From: Actinomycetes bacterium
Lineage (GTDB): Bacteria; Actinomycetota; CADDZG01; JAHWKV01
Direction of reading: 5' to 3'
Assembly (NCBI GenBank): GCA_029263075.1
Contig: JAJCYE010000035.1
Location: forward strand, 1-36,673
DNA length: 36,673 nt
Part shown: positions 33,608-36,673 of the stretch, one piece after another
How the letters are laid out: each line of letters starts with the position of its first letter
Numbering within the stretch: position 1 is the first letter of the stretch
The notes under the pieces: generated by a model
Told to the model about the DNA's origin: nothing
Seen by the model: the letters and a program-made list of their open reading frames with translations, nothing else
Database searches by the model: none
Translations under genes and position numbers: made by a program

Positions 33608-33923
33608 AACGCGAATGGTAGCGCACCCTGGATTACAAAACAGGCAGCGCGCGCCTGCATTCGCCTGCACAAGGGGTCCGGATGGGCTACAACCCCCAGG
33701 CTCAAGCGCTCAGTTTGGCGGTCCCGGGCGGTGAGGAGTGCAGGTAATCCAACTCTCTCCAACCTCAATCTACACCCTACGGGGGGGCTTGCCGCAAGCC
33801 CCCGGTGGTGGCCCATAATCGTCGGCCGGAGCCCGGACCCAGTGGCCACCAGGCATGGAATACGGGGTTGTTGACGGCATAAGGATCGTGTTGTGCCGTG
33901 ACGAGCGTGGGAAGGGAGTTGCC
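33608..33923. other. 316-base divergent region between tig and the monooxygenase
   Basis: No convincing gene or tRNA. It holds the tig promoter and a perfect nine-base hairpin at 33783-33803 (GGGGGCTTG, loop CCG, CAAGCCCCC) without a T-run. The hairpin is similar in style to the G-rich one at the mreD stop. It marks the boundary between the conserved block and a higher-GC accessory gene. Confidence 0.6.
33615..33620 (-). promoter_or_regulatory. Candidate -10 box for leaderless tig
   Basis: On the minus strand TACCAT ends seven bases before the GTG start, the distance expected if transcription starts at the codon itself. The upstream region (TGTTTT at about 16 bases) is only weakly like a -35. 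Confidence 0.33.
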
Positions 33924-35456
33924 TTGACCGATTCTGAGGTGATCATCGTGGGTGCCGGACCGACTGGTCTGATGCTCGCTTGTGAACTGGGTCTGGCCGG
34001 CGTACGGACACTGGTGCTGGAGCGACAGCCGCAAATCCGGGACATCCCGAAGGCCGGTGGCCTCAACGGCCGGATCCTGGACCTGCTGGCCTACCGGGGC
34101 GAGCTCAATCGATTTGAAGCGGCCAGTCCCGCGGCGCCGCCCCCGCCTCCTTACCGTTTCCCCTGGGGCGGGATGCATGTGGACTTCACCCGCCTGGACG
34201 AGCAACCGATGCGGGTGCTGCCGCTGCCCCAGCCCAAACTCGAAGGCGTGCTCGATGAGTTCGCCCGCGAACTCGGCGCCGAGATCCGCCGCGGCCACAA
34301 GGTGGTCGGGCTCAGCCAGGACCCCGACGCCGTCGGCGCACAGGTAAGGGGACCGGACGGGAGGTACGGCGCGACCGCCCGATACCTGGTCGGCTGCGAC
34401 GGTGCGAGCAGCACGGTGCGAGATCTGGCCGGAATCCCGTTTCCGGGAACTACCTATCCGGAGGTCCAACGACTCGCCATGGTCACTGTGCCCGACTCGG
34501 TGACCATGCTCGACAACGGCGACATAGACGTCCCCGGGGTGGGCCGGATCAAATTCGGCTTTACCCGGACCGACCGGGGCGAGTTCGCACTCGGGTCGAC
34601 CACACCCGGGACCCTGGGGCTGTTCACCAGCGAGGAGGAGTCCACCGACTACCAAGATGACGCACCGATGACCCTGACCGAACTCGCCAACAGCATCCGT
34701 CGCGTGCTCGGCGTGGACCTGCCCCTTGGTGAGGCGACCCGGCTGACCCGCTTCACCTTTCACGCTCGTGAAGTCGAGCGGTACCGCGACGGGCGGGTCC
34801 TGCTGGCGGGCGACGCCGCCCACCTGTTCCCCGCTCCGGGCGCCGCTCTCAACGCCGCCCTGCTCGACTGCGCCAACATTGGCTGGAAGCTTGCCGCCGC
34901 CGTCCACGGCTGGGCGCCGGCCGGCCTGCTGGACACCTACCACGACGAACGCCACCTCGCGGCCTCACGGACGATGCTCCACACCCAGGCCCAGGTGGCG
35001 ATACGGCGCGGTCACGACGCAGCCGCGGTCGCACTCCGGGAACTCCTCCAAGAACTCTTCGCCGACGAGCAAGCCCTGCGGCGGTTGGGCGACCTCATGG
35101 CCGGCAACGACGTCCGTTATCCGCAGGCCGGCAGTGGACACCACGCTCTGACCGGCACCTTCGCACCCAACCTCGCCCTACGCACCGGCCGCGGCGCAAC
35201 CAGCCTCGCGGAACTGATGAACGGAGCTCGTCCGATGCTGCTAAACCTCGCCGACCGCCCCGATCTGGTCGACGCCGCCCGGGACTGGCAAGAACGGGTC
35301 GACATCCACACCGCCGAAACGGACGACCCTCCCGCCGACGCCCTGTTGATCCGGCCCGACGCCCACATCGCGTGGGCCGCCGGCGCCGGCCAACCCACCG
35401 ACACCGACGCGCCGGCACTGCGGGAGGCGCTCACCCGATGGTTCGGAACACCATAG
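33924..35456 (+). CDS. FAD-dependent aromatic-type monooxygenase
   Basis: Group A flavin monooxygenase of the PheA/TfdB (aromatic hydroxylase, rifampicin-monooxygenase-like) family. The 510-residue form starts at TTG 33924 with AGGGAG five bases upstream; an in-frame ATG at 33855 is less likely. Motifs: VGAGPTGLMLACELGLAGV near the N-terminus (FAD ADP part), YLVGCDGASSTVRDLAG (DG motif), and VLLAGDAAHLFPAPGAALNAALLD (GD motif). The C-terminal thioredoxin-like part is short. Such enzymes hydroxylate aromatic substrates or modify antibiotics; the substrate cannot be read from sequence. GC and codon bias are higher than in neighbours, and it stands alone on this strand, so transfer is possible. 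Confidence 0.9.
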   Translation: MTDSEVIIVGAGPTGLMLACELGLAGVRTLVLERQPQIRDIPKAGGLNGRILDLLAYRGELNRFEAASPAAPPPPPYRFPWGGMHVDFTRLDEQPMRVLPLPQPKLEGVLDEFARELGAEIRRGHKVVGLSQDPDAVGAQVRGPDGRYGATARYLVGCDGASSTVRDLAGIPFPGTTYPEVQRLAMVTVPDSVTMLDNGDIDVPGVGRIKFGFTRTDRGEFALGSTTPGTLGLFTSEEESTDYQDDAPMTLTELANSIRRVLGVDLPLGEATRLTRFTFHAREVERYRDGRVLLAGDAAHLFPAPGAALNAALLDCANIGWKLAAAVHGWAPAGLLDTYHDERHLAASRTMLHTQAQVAIRRGHDAAAVALRELLQELFADEQALRRLGDLMAGNDVRYPQAGSGHHALTGTFAPNLALRTGRGATSLAELMNGARPMLLNLADRPDLVDAARDWQERVDIHTAETDDPPADALLIRPDAHIAWAAGAGQPTDTDAPALREALTRWFGTP

Positions 35457-35482
35457 ACATCGGCCGTCCGCTCCCCCGGGGA

Positions 35483-35510
35483 TGGGCCGGCTTAAAGGCC
35501 GGCCGGCCCA
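35483..35510. terminator. GC-rich hairpin between convergent genes
   Basis: TGGGCCGGC and GCCGGCCCA form a nine-base stem around a ten-base loop, between the monooxygenase and the convergent small gene. There is no T-run, so intrinsic termination is uncertain. Confidence 0.35.
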
Positions 35511-35542
35511 GCGCTCCGGGTGGGCGGTCTCAGCGGCGCCTC

Positions 35543-35881
35543 TTAGACAATTTCCCGGGTCAGGTGGGAAGTCCAGGGACACCAGTGGCCCCCCGGTAGG
35601 AACGCACCTCCCACCTCGTCGAGGTGGTCTTCCACATACGACATCGAGGCGTCGCAGACCTCGATGGCCATCTCGAAGAATTGAATCGTCATCGGGTCCA
35701 GGTGGTAGCTGAACCCGGGGTTGTAGGGTTTTGGCTGCTTAATGATCCTGCCGTGGACGTGGATCTCCCTGGTTTCCTCACCGGCGAGAACTTTGCGGGC
35801 GTGGGCAATGCTGCTGCTGTCGTTCAACTCGATAACGAACGTCTTGGGGTCACCGTGCTGCTTCATCTCGAATAAGGCCAC
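35543..35881 (-). CDS. Small BP74 N-terminal-domain-like protein
   Basis: A 112-residue soluble protein without signal peptide. It resembles a small bacterial family related to the N-terminal domain of the Dictyostelium calmodulin-binding protein BP74: FVIELNDSSSIAHARKVLAG, IHVHGRIIKQPKPYNPGFSY, HLDPMTIQFFEMAIEVCDAS, and the end VGGAFLPGGHWCPWTSHL. I recall this match from memory and could not test it. The GTG start has AAGGAG nine bases upstream; an ATG at 35866 is an alternative. The bacterial function is unknown. It converges on the flavin monooxygenase, but shared function is not implied. Confidence 0.72.
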   Translation of the reverse strand: MALFEMKQHGDPKTFVIELNDSSSIAHARKVLAGEETREIHVHGRIIKQPKPYNPGFSYHLDPMTIQFFEMAIEVCDASMSYVEDHLDEVGGAFLPGGHWCPWTSHLTREIV

Positions 35882-36048
35882 CTCAAAGATCTCCTTGGCT
35901 GGATGGATGAATGTCTGGGTTCATGCTGGCAAAAATGCGTCCTGCACTGCAACAACCCCCTCAACCCCAACCAGCACTTGAGCCCAACCAGGCAAACCTC
36001 CTTAACTAAACTTCACAGAATTCACGGGTTCTGGTGGATAATTCCGGG

Positions 36049-36673
36049 GTGCCCCTGCGATCGGCCTACTCCCGGCGAGCTCAACCCGACCGCCCTGGTG
36101 GCGCGCGGGGCTGGATGGCCGCGGTATTGACGGCTCTTACCCTGCTTGCGCTGGCTGCCCCAGCACCTGCAGTCTCCGAATCTGAACTCGTACAGGCCCG
36201 TAACGAACGGGCTGCGGTCCAAAAGGAGCTCAACCGGACGGTGGCGGCTTATGACGCCGCCCAGGCCAAGCTCGCCGAGACCCAGGCATCGATCGCCGCC
36301 AGCCAGGAGTCCTTGAAGCTGGCCGAGGTCAAACAACAGGAGGCTCAACTGCGGCTGTCCGCCCGGGCGGACGTGATGTTCCGCCGGGGTCCGGTTTCCA
36401 TCTTTCAGTTCCTCGTCGGCGCAGAGGACCTCAACGACCTCGGGATGCGGATCAAACTCATAGAGGGCGCGGCAAAACAGGACTCCTCGACCATCGCCCA
36501 AGCCTCCCGGACCAGGTCTGAACTGACCGCCCTGCAGCAACAACTGGTCTCCGAAGAGGAGCAGCAACGGACCCTGCTGACCGACATGTCGGAACAGACC
36601 CAGTCGCTCACGGCCAACTTCAGCAAAGCCCAGGTGCTGGAGACCAAGCTGGCCACCGACCGCCAGGCCGCGC
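36049..36673 (+). CDS. Secreted coiled-coil cell-wall protein, N-terminal part (truncated by the window end)
   Basis: The frame is open from a GTG to the last base (208 codons) with no stop. After a basic N-terminus comes an export signal (MAAVLTALTLLALAAPAPAV), then two long helical stretches rich in Gln, Ala, Glu and Leu, separated by RRGPVSIFQFLVGAEDLNDL. This is the layout of the PcsB/CwlO/RipC-type coiled coil that precedes an NlpC/P60 or M23 peptidase domain, which would lie beyond the window. No strong ribosome site is seen; GTG 36034 and ATG 36115 are alternative starts. If the family assignment holds, the protein acts in peptidoglycan remodelling. Confidence 0.8.
   Translation, partial: MPLRSAYSRRAQPDRPGGARGWMAAVLTALTLLALAAPAPAVSESELVQARNERAAVQKELNRTVAAYDAAQAKLAETQASIAASQESLKLAEVKQQEAQLRLSARADVMFRRGPVSIFQFLVGAEDLNDLGMRIKLIEGAAKQDSSTIAQASRTRSELTALQQQLVSEEEQQRTLLTDMSEQTQSLTANFSKAQVLETKLATDRQAA

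Noticed and set aside
33608-33923. Possible tRNA upstream of tig, as found in some genomes
   Set aside because: No T-loop consensus, acceptor pairing or CCA end could be found on either strand.
33777-34955. Long open frame on the minus strand opposite the flavin monooxygenase
   Set aside because: It mirrors the high-GC codon bias of the real gene, has no recognisable motif, and the plus-strand frame has full FAD-binding signatures.

Overview
The window looks like a chromosomal segment of a high-GC actinobacterial-type genome (Actinomycetota by inference). The conserved block tig-clpP-clpX, valS-folC, ndk-mreB-mreC-mreD-mrdA-rodA-rne-rplU-rpmA-obgE-proB-proA and PH-nadD-rsfS is an actinobacterial housekeeping layout. 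A WCGDC mycoredoxin-type redoxin and a LARTG sorting signal fit the same group. MreBCD, PBP2 and RodA imply a rod-forming elongasome. I cannot name a genus or class from sequence alone. About half of the 38 coding calls appear to start with TTG or GTG, and six adjacent gene pairs overlap by four bases (ATGA, GTGA or TTGA).

Region 1 (1-5.5 kb) is an accessory envelope cluster. It holds the tail of an unknown gene, a proline-rich membrane-anchored protein with two DxDxDG loops, a lipoprotein with a tiny membrane protein, a secreted low-complexity protein with a very strong terminator, an LAxTG-anchored surface protein and a Wzz/BY-kinase polysaccharide co-polymerase. A 521-base AT-richer divergent region separates the two secreted-protein genes.

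Region 2 (5.5-10.1 kb) carries a minus-strand operon (PH-domain membrane protein, nadD, rsfS, Arg/Pro-rich protein), a DUF192 lipoprotein on the plus strand, and zwf behind a 119-residue unknown.

Region 3 (10.1-23.4 kb) is a long minus-strand run transcribed as ndk, mreB, mreC, mreD, mrdA, rodA, rne, rplU, rpmA, obgE, proB, proA. It couples wall elongation, RNA processing, ribosome assembly and proline synthesis. It contains a duplicated 46-bp repeat between mreD and mrdA, two hairpins between rne and rplU, and an in-frame hydrophobic stretch before mreB.

Region 4 (23.4-30.3 kb) has a two-gene plus-strand island of small unknown proteins between ndk and folC, then valS-folC on the minus strand, a two-domain lipoprotein, and a plus-strand msrA-mycoredoxin pair ending in a bidirectional terminator.

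Region 5 (30.3-36.7 kb) has tig-clpP-clpX on the minus strand, then an accessory flavin monooxygenase of very high GC, a small BP74-N-like protein, and the truncated start of a secreted coiled-coil cell-wall protein. I saw no tRNA, rRNA, CRISPR array, transposase or complete mobile element.
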